DNA of 64,000 nt from Marinobacter salexigens (GTDB lineage Bacteria > Pseudomonadota > Gammaproteobacteria > Pseudomonadales > Oleiphilaceae): the NCBI RefSeq assembly GCF_018860765.1, contig NZ_JAHKPV010000019.1, positions 186,001 through 250,000 of the forward strand, read 5' to 3'. Positions 56,098-64,000 of this stretch are shown here, piece after piece; the first letter of the stretch is position 1; every line of letters begins with the position of its first letter. A program made the position numbers and the translations under genes. The notes under the pieces are model-generated. The model ran no database searches, was not told where the DNA came from, and saw only the letters and a list, made by a program, of their open reading frames with translations.

Positions 56098-58200
56098 TTA
56101 CCGGCCAATCATTAAGGCATCAATCGCTACAACACCTTTCCCTTTTTCTTTAACAAGGAGAGGATTAATATCAAGCGAGTCAAGAGTTTCACCGGCGCTT
56201 ATCGAGAAATTGGAAACCCTGACTATGGTTTTAGCCAATGCATCAACATCTACAGTGGGACGCCCGCGCACTCCATCAAACAGAGCTGCGGCACGAAGCT
56301 CGAAAATCATTTTTTTTGCATCGACAAAGGTAACAGGAGCGGTCCGAAAACTGACATCTTTAAGTACTTCAACGAAGATACCGCCGACACCAAGCATTAC
56401 GACTGGTCCAAACACGAGATCCCGGTTGACCCCAATAATACATTCAAGTTCGCCTGACTCCATTGGTGCTAGCATCACGCCATGGATATCAGCATCTGGT
56501 TGATTAGACGAGACTGACGATAGTATCTCATTAAAGGCTTGGCGCACTTCTTCCTGATTGGCCAAATTGAGTTTAACCCCTCCAATATCGGACTTATGTA
56601 AGATATCTGGGGAAACAACCTTGGCTACACATGTCACGCCTTCTAAAGAATTGAATGCTTTTACTGCTTCATCGGCGGACTTGGCAAGAATTGCCTTACT
56701 TGTCGGGACACCTGCTCTGGCAAGCAAGCTGAACGCCTCAGGTTCGGTATATATCTTGCTTTCAAGCTTGAAAACGTCCATCGGACTCTCTAGCTCTGAG
56801 TCGATTGAAGTAGAACAATCTCCGCTCAAATTGGCTAACTGTGCCAGCGCCGCTAATGCTCGTATAGCCCTTGTCGGATCTTCAAACACCAGGCATCCAT
56901 GTTGCTCCAGTATGCTTCTGGTTTCGGCCGAACATACGGTCACGACTGTAAGTGGATAGTTTTTGAACTCCTGTTTCACTTCAATAATCTGATCAACCAT
57001 TCCTTTGGCGAGAGGCCCCATGCCTCCTGCTGCAAGAAAACAGATCAATGAATCGTATTGACCTGAATCCAACATCAGCTTCATCGTTTTGCTCATCAGT
57101 GCCAAGTCGTTAGTAATCTGACCGGTGATGTCGACTGGGTTACGTGGGGCTGAGAAAGGAACAAGCTCCAGTATTTTTTCCTGTTCCGGCTTCGGTAACT
57201 CTGGCAGCGCCAAGCCATACTCATCGGCTGCATCCGCCATCAGGACGCCAGCGCCTCCAGATACCGTAAATATGCCTGTTCTGTTACTTTGCGGAAGTCC
57301 CGCGACCGAAAAGGCATAAGCAACATCGAAAAACTCTTCAATAGAATGAGCCCTATAAGCACCATGCTTTCTGAATACAGCATCAAAAATCGCGTCCTCG
57401 CCTGCCAGCGCCGCTGTATGAGAAGCCACAGCCTGAGCCCCAAGCTCGGTTTTTCCAACTTTAGTAACGATGACAGGTTTACCAGCCTTTCGAGCAGCTT
57501 CTAAAGCACGCTCAAGCTTACGACCGTCTTTGCAGCCTTCCATATAACCCAAAATCACATCCGTATCAGGATCATTAGCTAACCATTCAACACATTCAGA
57601 AAAGTCGACCCCGCCTTCATTCCCGGTAGCAACCCAATAGCTCAGCCCCATATCCCGCTCCCGGGCAAGCGCAAAGACATACGCGCCGTATGCACCACTC
57701 TGGCTAACCACTCCAATACGTCCCGGTTTGGTAATTCCCTGACGGATGACCGGTGTAAAAGTTGAGAAGACTTTGTTCTGGAGGTTCATGAAGCCCAGAC
57801 AATTGGGACCGAGTACCTTGATACCAGCTTCCTCCAGACGGGCAACGAACTTCTCCTGGACTCTGGCACCCTCTTCGCCGATTTCGGAAAATCCAGACGA
57901 GAATACGACTACGCCCTTTACTTTTGCGGCAATAACGTCGTCGACTACTTCCAGAATATACTTACCAGGAGCTGCTATAATCGCAAGATCAATGGATCCT
58001 TTAATATCCCGAATTGATTTGTAAGCCTTTAGTCCCTGAATCTCTTCTGACTTAGAGTTAACCGGATAAATCTGACCTTCATAACCATGCTCTTTTAAAG
58101 AGGCTATTGGCAAGCCACCAATTTTAGCCGGTGAGGAAGATGCACCGATAACAGCTATAGATTCAGGTTTAAACAGCGCATCGAGAGTATTCATTGTCAT
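56098..58200 (-). CDS. NDP-forming acyl-CoA synthetase (acetate--CoA ligase family)
   Basis: 700-residue fused synthetase that makes an acyl-CoA from a carboxylic acid, CoA and ATP with release of ADP, through a phosphohistidine. Order: CoA-binding domain (about 5-100; ESIAVIGASSSPAKIGGLPI), succinyl-CoA-ligase-like domains (about 140-450; GVVSQSGAYGAYV, catalytic histidine in AVASHTAALAG) and a C-terminal ATP-grasp domain (about 480-695; LHKSDIGGVKLNL, VMLGVGGIFVEVLKDVSFR). AAGGAAACAATT precedes the start at 58200. First of a three-gene unit with two DUF1254 genes. The acid is unknown; relatives act on acetate, pimelate and aromatic acids. Confidence 0.92.
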   Translation of the reverse strand: MTMNTLDALFKPESIAVIGASSSPAKIGGLPIASLKEHGYEGQIYPVNSKSEEIQGLKAYKSIRDIKGSIDLAIIAAPGKYILEVVDDVIAAKVKGVVVFSSGFSEIGEEGARVQEKFVARLEEAGIKVLGPNCLGFMNLQNKVFSTFTPVIRQGITKPGRIGVVSQSGAYGAYVFALARERDMGLSYWVATGNEGGVDFSECVEWLANDPDTDVILGYMEGCKDGRKLERALEAARKAGKPVIVTKVGKTELGAQAVASHTAALAGEDAIFDAVFRKHGAYRAHSIEEFFDVAYAFSVAGLPQSNRTGIFTVSGGAGVLMADAADEYGLALPELPKPEQEKILELVPFSAPRNPVDITGQITNDLALMSKTMKLMLDSGQYDSLICFLAAGGMGPLAKGMVDQIIEVKQEFKNYPLTVVTVCSAETRSILEQHGCLVFEDPTRAIRALAALAQLANLSGDCSTSIDSELESPMDVFKLESKIYTEPEAFSLLARAGVPTSKAILAKSADEAVKAFNSLEGVTCVAKVVSPDILHKSDIGGVKLNLANQEEVRQAFNEILSSVSSNQPDADIHGVMLAPMESGELECIIGVNRDLVFGPVVMLGVGGIFVEVLKDVSFRTAPVTFVDAKKMIFELRAAALFDGVRGRPTVDVDALAKTIVRVSNFSISAGETLDSLDINPLLVKEKGKGVVAIDALMIGR

Positions 58201-58868
58201 AATTGTTTCCTTATGCATCGTCACTAAAGAGCGAAAGCGTTATGTGCTAGATGTTTTTGCCGCTGAAGCCAACAAGAGGTCACATTCCGTAGTGATATAC
58301 TGTTTTTTGCCAGAAGAGGCCCGCACACAACACCTCCCGCTGGGTGAACCATCTCGTTACTGAACAGCAGAGCTGCTGCGATCAATAACCTTTTCGGAAC
58401 GCCAAAATTCCTGGTCGATCAGCTGCAAAGTCAACCAAAGTTGTTAGCAGCAGCCACATGCAGCCACTAAATCACAAACAATTAATTGATGTCAATTAGT
58501 TTTGGGAAAAGGCACCGATGTAGCTTTTCCTTGACCACCAAGAGAGACAGCGCCCCCCCTGCCATGGAGGTATCGTTCCACCCCACAACTAGACCAACCT
58601 TGAACGACCAAGATTTATTCAACATATTGTTTTTTATGAATTATTATAATATTTTATGGAGAGCCTGCCGCTCAGAACTCCTGAATGACACCCCTCTCGA
58701 TCACGATAAACTCAAACAAAAAGACACTTAGGGGATTTTGGCAGAGCAAGGACCATAAAGCCCAAATAATGTAGGTACATTACTTGCTTGTCGCCGGCCA
58801 GTCCGGGCTTATTCCTTGAATCCCAGGCGACTCGGTTTGAAGATGTAAGTGGGTCGATCTAGGGGCGC
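58201..58868. other. Upstream region of the acyl-CoA synthetase operon
   Basis: 668 bp between the synthetase start and IS3 copy 2. It contains the shared motif at 58481-58499 and, at its end, part of an IS66-type terminus (58847-58868). A 246-bp open frame at 58486-58731 has no ribosome site or recognisable product. No RNA gene seen. Confidence 0.5.
58481..58499 (-). promoter_or_regulatory. Shared 19-bp motif upstream of the acyl-CoA synthetase operon
   Basis: Plus-strand ATTAATTGATGTCAATTAG, centred on a perfect 7-2-7 inverted repeat (TAATTGA/TCAATTA). On the operon strand TTGACA is followed 18 bp later by TTTAGT. It lies 281 bp upstream of the start and matches the TRAP and porin sites. 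Confidence 0.5.
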
Positions 58869-58939
58869 GGTAATGCCCCCGAAAAACCGAGGTGCTCAAA
58901 AGTAGAATTTTCCGTAAGCTAAACGCAGGGAGATTCTGC

Positions 58940-59206
58940 ATGAAGAAATCACGTTTTTCCGATAGCCAAATCATGGCGATCTTGAAGCAAGCTGAAAACG
59001 GCGTGCCCGTTCCTGAGTTATGCCGCGAGCACGGCATGAGCAGTGCCAGCTTTTATAAATGGCGAGCCAAATTTGGCGGCATGGATACCTCCATGATCAA
59101 GCGTATGAAAGAGCTTGAGGATGAGAACCGGCGGCTGAAGAAGATGTATGCCGAAGAACGGCTCAAGTCTGAGTTGCGCAAGGAAGCTCTTGAGGGAAAG
59201 TGGTAA
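58940..59206 (+). CDS. IS3-family OrfA
   Basis: 88-residue helix-turn-helix protein of IS3 elements: [20 protein letters not shown] and [17 protein letters not shown], then a leucine-zipper-like [34 protein letters not shown] precedes the ATG. It ends seven bases inside orfB, in the +1 frame relative to it, as expected where a -1 frameshift makes the OrfAB transposase. Confidence 0.92.
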   Translation: MKKSRFSDSQIMAILKQAENGVPVPELCREHGMSSASFYKWRAKFGGMDTSMIKRMKELEDENRRLKKMYAEERLKSELRKEALEGKW

Positions 59207-60027
59207 AGCCATCTCTCCGTCGCGAGATGGCGCACAAAGCCGTTGCCGCTGCTCGTTGTAGCATTCGCCAAGCCTGCGAGGTCTTCAGTGTCAGTGAGTT
59301 CTGCTATCGCTACCGGGCTAAGCTCAGTAGTGAAAATGTCGAGATCGCGGATCTGTTGGTGCGCTTAACCTATAACCAGAGAAACTGGGGGTTCGGTCTG
59401 TGTTTTCTGTACCTGCGCAACGTGAAGGGGTATCACTGGAACCACAAACGCGTTTACCGAATCTATCGGGAACTGGAGCTGAACCTGCGTATCAAGCCTC
59501 GTAAGCGGCTGGTACGTGAGAAACCCGAGCCATTGTCGGTGCCCACGACCATCAACACCAACTGGTCCATGGACTTCATGCACGACCAGTTAGAGGATGG
59601 CCGAAGTTACCGGCTGTTCAATGTGATTGACGATTACAACCGGGAAGGTCTTGGGATTGAGGTAGACCTATCACTGCCCTCTGAGCGTGTGATCCGAGCT
59701 TTAGACCAGATTATCGAGTGGCGGGGAAAGCCCATGCAAATTCGCTGCGACAATGGTCCAGAATACATCAGTGCTACCTTGGCCGCGTGAGCTAAGAGGC
59801 ACGATATTACACTGGTCTTTATCCACCCCGGCAACCCACAGCAGAATGCGTACATCGAGCGTTACAACCGCACTGTGCGTTATGGCTGGCTGGCCCAATA
59901 CCTGTTCCACTCGGTTGAAGAGATTCAGGAATATGCAACACAGTGGCTATGGACCTACAATAATGAACGGCCCAACATGGCTCTCGGAGGTATTACCCCA
60001 CAACAGAAATTGGCCATGGTGGCCTGA
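59200..60027 (+). pseudogene. IS3-family OrfB transposase with in-frame TGA
   Basis: Integrase-type DDE transposase. First Asp in [15 protein letters not shown], second in [16 protein letters not shown]; then TGA at 59788-59790, where relatives usually have Trp (…AW/AKRHDIT). The same frame continues with the catalytic Glu in NPQQNAYIERYNRTVRYGWL and ends ITPQQKLAMVA. One point change (TGG to TGA) would explain it. Starts at GTG 59200 or by frameshift from orfA. Confidence 0.88.
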
Positions 60028-60189
60028 ACTCTACTTTTGATGCCCTCTTAAAATGGGGGGATTACCGCGCTTACAAAGAGGATAGCCAGCGACCGAAGAA
60101 GCTTGTGCGCGAAGATTTTGGCAGCTCCAACTGTCTGAGCTGAGCAGTATTAATTACTGTGTGGATCCATTAACCATTACATAAGACCA

Positions 60190-62949
60190 TCAGATCTTCC
60201 CCGAGCCGAGCAGATGCTGGCTCACTGCCATATCGATGGCCTCTTCTCTGGTTGTGACATTCAATTTTTTAAAAATGCTGTTAATGTGTGTTTTAACCGT
60301 ACTCACTCCCACAAAGAGTGAGCCAGCAATCTCATGATTGCTCCGCCCGTCCGCAATCAGCCTGAGGACATCCAACTCTCTTTTGGTCAGCCCCTCTATC
60401 GAAGCACCACCAGGCTTTACGTTCGAAGCATAATGCCCAGACGGCGCTACCAGCAGGGATTCAACGAATTCCCTATAAGTCAGTAAAGCAACACCACGCT
60501 CGTCTGGCTGGGAGGAGGTTACCCCCTCACGGAAAAGCTCCAACAAATCACGCCCTTCCTGATGGAACAGCGTCAGCAAGTCATATTCAGCGGCCAGCCT
60601 GACCGCATCATCTATGGCCGTGATAGCACGATCAATACGGTCTCTGTCCCGATATAGAGCCGCCAGAAGGATGTGTGCCTCAATCAACAAAACACGATTA
60701 CTTTGAGCACCACATTCCGAGATCAGGCGCTTGCAGGTGCGGAAGGATTCCCGCCAACCACCTGCCCGCATTTGCAACCAACCATAGGTCAGGCGCTCCT
60801 CAGGAAGGGTGTTGACTCCCATCTGTCCGTGAATACCATCCCACTCCAACTCCCAAGTTCGGACAGCGGGATCGTCCGTCGCTTTTCTCAGGCCAAGCCG
60901 AGCCCGGTGGGATGAGCACAGTCGGTATATACCGTTCAGTTCATATTTGTCAGCAATAGTTCTCGCATCGTCCCAGGTTCTCGCGGCGATTTCGATATCG
61001 TTTCGGGCGCAACACACTAACGCTATTCGGTGTAAGACCCAAGGAAGAGCCGCTGTTGGCGGATATTTCTGGGCGATTGCGAGCGCGGTTTCCAATAGCT
61101 TTTCTGCCTCCTCAAGTCTGTTCTGGACAGTGCGCAGCGCCCCCAACCCGAGAAAATAGAAAATATCGTAGAAGTTATAGCTGGCCGAAGGGGAAGTCTC
61201 CGAAGGTTTCAGCCCTAGGAATCGCTGCTCGGCCAGCTCCAGATTCCCCTTGGCGAGATCAATCTGCCCGAGAATGTAAGCAGGCGTGTTCGTGTATCCA
61301 ACCAAACCAAATTGCTTTAACTCAGCCAATGCCTGCTCTGCATCTTCCCTTGCTTGTGGCAAGATACCCAATGCCAGATAGCAGTCGGCCCGGTGATGTC
61401 TCATAACAGCAGTTGCTGCGTTATCTGGACGGCCCTCATGCAGCACATCGTCGGCTAACCGTATACCCTCACAGAAATTACCTCTGAGATGAGCCAGATG
61501 TGCCGCAAGATAGGCGCGAGTTTGATAAAGCCTTTCCCTGCTCGCGTATGCCGGGGGGCTTTCGATCAACCGCTTAAGCCGATCCATACAGATTTGAATT
61601 CGATCCACATCATGTATGACATGCACAACGGCTGATTCCATGACCGTAACTGCAAAAAAATCGTCCCCAAGATCATCCGGCAAATTGTCCAACCCTTTTA
61701 CGAGGTCACTGACATCTCCTTCCCGTATCAGGTCAAACGTATGTTTTTTCAGTATATTCAGAAAGGCTTCAACATCCCGGCTTCGACCATATTGGTGCAA
61801 GGCTTCAGCATAATGTTCATGTTTATGGAACCAATCCGCAGCCCTATGATGAAGGAACTGGGCCTCAGTAAGCGCAGTGCGGCTGTATCGTCGATATAGC
61901 GCCTGCTGCAATATGGGATGGAATCGATACCAACCTTTGGTACTGGATTTAACCTGGAGAAAACAATTTTCTCGGATCAAACGTTTGATGGGAACGCTTT
62001 GTGCGGGGAGTTTTGACAACAACTGCGCCAGCTCGATACCGAAACTTTCCACGACCGACATATGAAGCATAAATTGCTGAGCAGACACAGGCAGCTTTAC
62101 CATCACCTCTTCATAGAAATAGTCATCAAGGTATTGCTCTGCCAGCGCACGCACACGTTTTATGTCGGGAAACGAATCATTTCGTCGGCGCATTTCGAGG
62201 TAGGCGACTGACCACAATTGAATACCAGTCGGCCACCCTTCCAGGATGTTGTTTAACTCATAAACATCCTCGGATGATATGTTCACCCCTGACATTTTGA
62301 ACATGCTGACTGCTTCCTCGGCCCTGAAGGCGAGTTCCTCCTCAGTAATATCAAAAACCCGGCCCGACGCCCGCAATTTCGCCGTGGCAAACAGCGGTTG
62401 GCGCCGGGATCCCATGAGAAATTTGACGTTCGCAGGTGCGTGTTTAAGTATCTGTTCTATAACCCGGATTGCTTGGGGAGATTTAATGAAATGGCAATCA
62501 TCCAACGCAAGCAGAACTGGACGTTTGTATCTCTGAATCAAATTTAACAGTCTAGATAATACGGCTTCGGAATCAGCTTCGTTGTTCAAACCAACTTTAT
62601 TGGACTTATCCTTGGTGTCTGAAACCATTTCAGCTCGAGCGAGTGCCTCGGCCAGGTGCTCTACCAATCGAGTGGGGTCATTATCTTTCGCATCAAGGCT
62701 CAGCCACAGAGAGCGTCCTTCAAACTGGCGGCAATACTGGATCATGGATACGGTTTTCCCGTACCCCGCCGGGGCGCAGATGAGTGCCACTGCGGACCCA
62801 CCCAGTTGCCGGTACTGATCTATTAACCTTTTGCGTTTTATTTCAGTGGACAGAAAACAGGGAGGCTGGAGTTTTCCATCAAAAACAGGAACGTTAGTCA
62901 TATCCGACATACCTAAACCGAACGGCAATACTGGTAGTGTATCGTCCAT
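60190..62949 (-). CDS. Large LuxR-family regulator of the MalT/AlkS (LAL) type
   Basis: 919-residue ATP-dependent transcription activator. Order: AAA-like nucleotide-binding domain (about 35-300; Walker A APAGYGKTVSM, Walker B-like RPVLLALDDCHF), a winged-helix segment, a TPR-like helical sensor (about 400-840) and a C-terminal LuxR helix-turn-helix (about 850-915; LTKRELDVLRLIADGRSNHE, STVKTHINSIFKKL). Same build as MalT and AlkS, the alkane regulator. An ATG at 62910 is an alternative start; neither has a strong ribosome site. Divergent from an acyl-CoA dehydrogenase gene, its likely target; a palindrome lies between them. The inducer is unknown. Confidence 0.92.
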   Translation of the reverse strand: MDDTLPVLPFGLGMSDMTNVPVFDGKLQPPCFLSTEIKRKRLIDQYRQLGGSAVALICAPAGYGKTVSMIQYCRQFEGRSLWLSLDAKDNDPTRLVEHLAEALARAEMVSDTKDKSNKVGLNNEADSEAVLSRLLNLIQRYKRPVLLALDDCHFIKSPQAIRVIEQILKHAPANVKFLMGSRRQPLFATAKLRASGRVFDITEEELAFRAEEAVSMFKMSGVNISSEDVYELNNILEGWPTGIQLWSVAYLEMRRRNDSFPDIKRVRALAEQYLDDYFYEEVMVKLPVSAQQFMLHMSVVESFGIELAQLLSKLPAQSVPIKRLIRENCFLQVKSSTKGWYRFHPILQQALYRRYSRTALTEAQFLHHRAADWFHKHEHYAEALHQYGRSRDVEAFLNILKKHTFDLIREGDVSDLVKGLDNLPDDLGDDFFAVTVMESAVVHVIHDVDRIQICMDRLKRLIESPPAYASRERLYQTRAYLAAHLAHLRGNFCEGIRLADDVLHEGRPDNAATAVMRHHRADCYLALGILPQAREDAEQALAELKQFGLVGYTNTPAYILGQIDLAKGNLELAEQRFLGLKPSETSPSASYNFYDIFYFLGLGALRTVQNRLEEAEKLLETALAIAQKYPPTAALPWVLHRIALVCCARNDIEIAARTWDDARTIADKYELNGIYRLCSSHRARLGLRKATDDPAVRTWELEWDGIHGQMGVNTLPEERLTYGWLQMRAGGWRESFRTCKRLISECGAQSNRVLLIEAHILLAALYRDRDRIDRAITAIDDAVRLAAEYDLLTLFHQEGRDLLELFREGVTSSQPDERGVALLTYREFVESLLVAPSGHYASNVKPGGASIEGLTKRELDVLRLIADGRSNHEIAGSLFVGVSTVKTHINSIFKKLNVTTREEAIDMAVSQHLLGSGKI

Positions 62950-63061
62950 GATGCACGGTGCGAATGGTACCTGAAGCTCTAAAGAAGTCTAATCCCCATA
63001 ATTGGTCCCAGATGCTCACCTACTGAAATCTCAACCCGTCCACCCTAAATTCCAACCCGGT

Positions 63062-63079
63062 TTCCACCTTCAGGTGGAA
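63062..63079. promoter_or_regulatory. 18-bp palindrome between LAL regulator and acyl-CoA dehydrogenase
   Basis: TTCCACCT and AGGTGGAA form perfect 8-bp arms around a two-base centre, about 63 bp upstream of the dehydrogenase start and 113 bp from the regulator start. Candidate activator site; it is too tight for a good terminator hairpin and has no T-run. Confidence 0.5.
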
Positions 63080-63141
63080 GCCGATATCACGTTTGACTGC
63101 TAAAAATGAGAACCTTCCAATGACAAAATCAGGAACTTCCG

Positions 63142-64000
63142 ATGATCGAACAACTACTGGATGAACGGGATATCACCTTTCAGCTTTATGAGGTGCTGGA
63201 CTCAGAAAAGTTGTTGAAGCGTCCGCGATACAGCGAACACAACCTTGAAGCATTCAAGGCCACATTGGATACCGCGCAAAAAATTGCAAAGAAGTATTTT
63301 GCAAATCACAACCACAAAGGCGACGCAGAAGAGCCGGAGTTTGATGGTGAAAAGGTAAAACTCATTCCAGAGACCCTAGAGGCCTGGAATGCATTTGCGG
63401 AATCCGGCTTTCTGGCAGCACACCACGAGTTTGAGCTTGGCGGCATGCAACTGCCTGAAGTCATTCTTAGGGCCAGTATGGCCTATTTTAATGCTGCCAA
63501 CATAGCCACAACGGGGTACCCATTCCTGAGCATTGGGGCCGCAAACCTAATCAAGTCATTTGCCAGCGAGTCTTTACGGGCACGCTTCCTGCCCCCAATG
63601 CTCGAAGGACGCTTCAGCGGCACCATGGCTCTGACAGAACCCAACCAAGGGTCTGCTCTTGCCGACATCAAAACCAAGGCCACGCCCCAAGCCGACGGCA
63701 CCTACCTCATCCGTGGCCAAAAGATGTACATATCTGGTGGTGACCATGAGCTAACAGAAAACATCGTTCACATGGTACTGGCCAAAATTGAGGGCGCTCC
63801 TGCAGGAGTGAAGGGTATTTCATTGTTTATAGTACCCAAGTTCCAGGTTGACGATGATGGTCAGAAAGGCGTTCGGAACGATGTGGCGCTGGCCGGTTTG
63901 TTACACAAGATGGGCTATCGGAACACGACCTCAACCGTGCTGAATTTTGGTGAGAAGAAGGGTGCGTTGGGCTATCTGGTGGGAGAACCCCACAAGGGGC
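63142..64000 (+). CDS. Acyl-CoA dehydrogenase (partial, runs off the window)
   Basis: First 286 residues of an FAD-dependent acyl-CoA dehydrogenase of the long (about 600-residue) subgroup that includes DmdC and FadE-like enzymes. The N-terminal extension (MIEQLLDERDITFQLYEVLD) and MALTEPNQGSALADIKTKA and YISGGDHEL, which form the FAD/substrate site, are typical. The catalytic glutamate would lie beyond the window. AGGAA precedes the ATG. It is divergent from the LAL regulator. Expected role: first oxidation of an acyl-CoA, of chain length unknown; a 3-methylmercaptopropionyl-CoA role is possible but not shown. Confidence 0.93.
   Translation, partial: MIEQLLDERDITFQLYEVLDSEKLLKRPRYSEHNLEAFKATLDTAQKIAKKYFANHNHKGDAEEPEFDGEKVKLIPETLEAWNAFAESGFLAAHHEFELGGMQLPEVILRASMAYFNAANIATTGYPFLSIGAANLIKSFASESLRARFLPPMLEGRFSGTMALTEPNQGSALADIKTKATPQADGTYLIRGQKMYISGGDHELTENIVHMVLAKIEGAPAGVKGISLFIVPKFQVDDDGQKGVRNDVALAGLLHKMGYRNTTSTVLNFGEKKGALGYLVGEPHKG

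Larger units (their letters stand above)
58869..60066 (+). mobile_element. IS3-family element, copy 2 (full length)
   Basis: About 1.2 kb with complementary ends GGTAATGCCCCC (58869) and GGGGGGATTACC (to 60066), and a weaker inner repeat around CAAAAGTAGA. Contains orfA and orfB in overlapping frames. Apparent target duplication GCGC. orfB carries an internal stop, so this copy is probably inactive. Confidence 0.87.
58847..60074. repeat. IS66-type terminus split by IS3 copy 2
   Basis: 58847-58868 joined to 60071-60074 (removing the IS3 and one GCGC) gives 26 bp that match the right end of the IS66 element at 53038-53063 at about 23 positions. GCGC at 58865-58868 and 60067-60070 is the apparent 4-bp target duplication. 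No IS66 coding sequence remains beside it. Confidence 0.7.

Noticed and set aside
58486-58731. 81-codon open frame upstream of IS3 copy 2
   Set aside because: No ribosome site or family features, and it begins inside the shared regulatory motif.
59788-59790. TGA in OrfB as a selenocysteine codon
   Set aside because: The position is a Trp in related transposases, no hairpin typical of a SECIS element is evident after it, and single-base mutation is simpler.

Overview
The window looks like a chromosomal segment of a marine, hydrocarbon- or lipid-degrading gammaproteobacterium, most likely Marinobacter or a close relative. This rests on gene content and protein style: FadH, glutathione-dependent formaldehyde oxidation, a Lon-like protease, a TAXI-type TRAP transporter, a DcaP-like porin, an AlkS/MalT-type regulator and a DmdC-like acyl-CoA dehydrogenase. 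It is inference; no search was run.

Layout. 0-9 kb is ordinary chromosome: fadH with a divergent AraC regulator, the adhC-fghA formaldehyde operon with a divergent LysR gene, tRNA-Asp(GTC), a second AraC regulator and a MaoC-type dehydratase. 9-14.4 kb holds a FixJ-like response regulator and a soluble REC-PAS-kinase, a Lon-family protease and a PilZ protein. 14.4-26.6 kb is one translationally coupled pair: a 2673-residue secreted protein of DUF11 and SdrD-B-type repeats, and a 1380-residue OmpA-domain outer-membrane protein. 27-34.5 kb is a signalling block: an orphan periplasmic binding protein, a hybrid kinase with Hpt, a REC-GGDEF cyclase, a 7TM hybrid kinase and a REC-AraC regulator. 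34.6-43.5 kb carries LysR and TetR regulators, a SulP anion transporter and a TAXI-TRAP operon with two paralogous binding proteins.

43.6-60.1 kb is an accessory zone dense in mobile-element debris: a triply broken recombinase-in-trio (RIT) element, a truncated IS21 element, a decayed IS3 fragment, an intact-looking IS66 element, and two inverted copies of another IS3-family element. Embedded in it are a porin gene and an operon of an NDP-forming acyl-CoA synthetase plus two DUF1254/DUF1214 proteins. 60.2-64 kb has a large LuxR/MalT-type regulator and a divergent acyl-CoA dehydrogenase that runs off the window.

How it may work together. Nearly the same 19-bp AT-rich sequence, containing TTGACA on the coding strand, lies upstream of the TAXI-TRAP operon, the porin gene and the acyl-CoA synthetase operon. 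The simplest reading is one regulon for outer-membrane entry, inner-membrane uptake and CoA activation of an organic acid, with the DUF1254 proteins in an unknown role. The most unusual coding content is the giant DUF11/SdrD protein with its coupled OmpA/beta-barrel partner, and the binding-protein/hybrid-kinase signalling block beside it.
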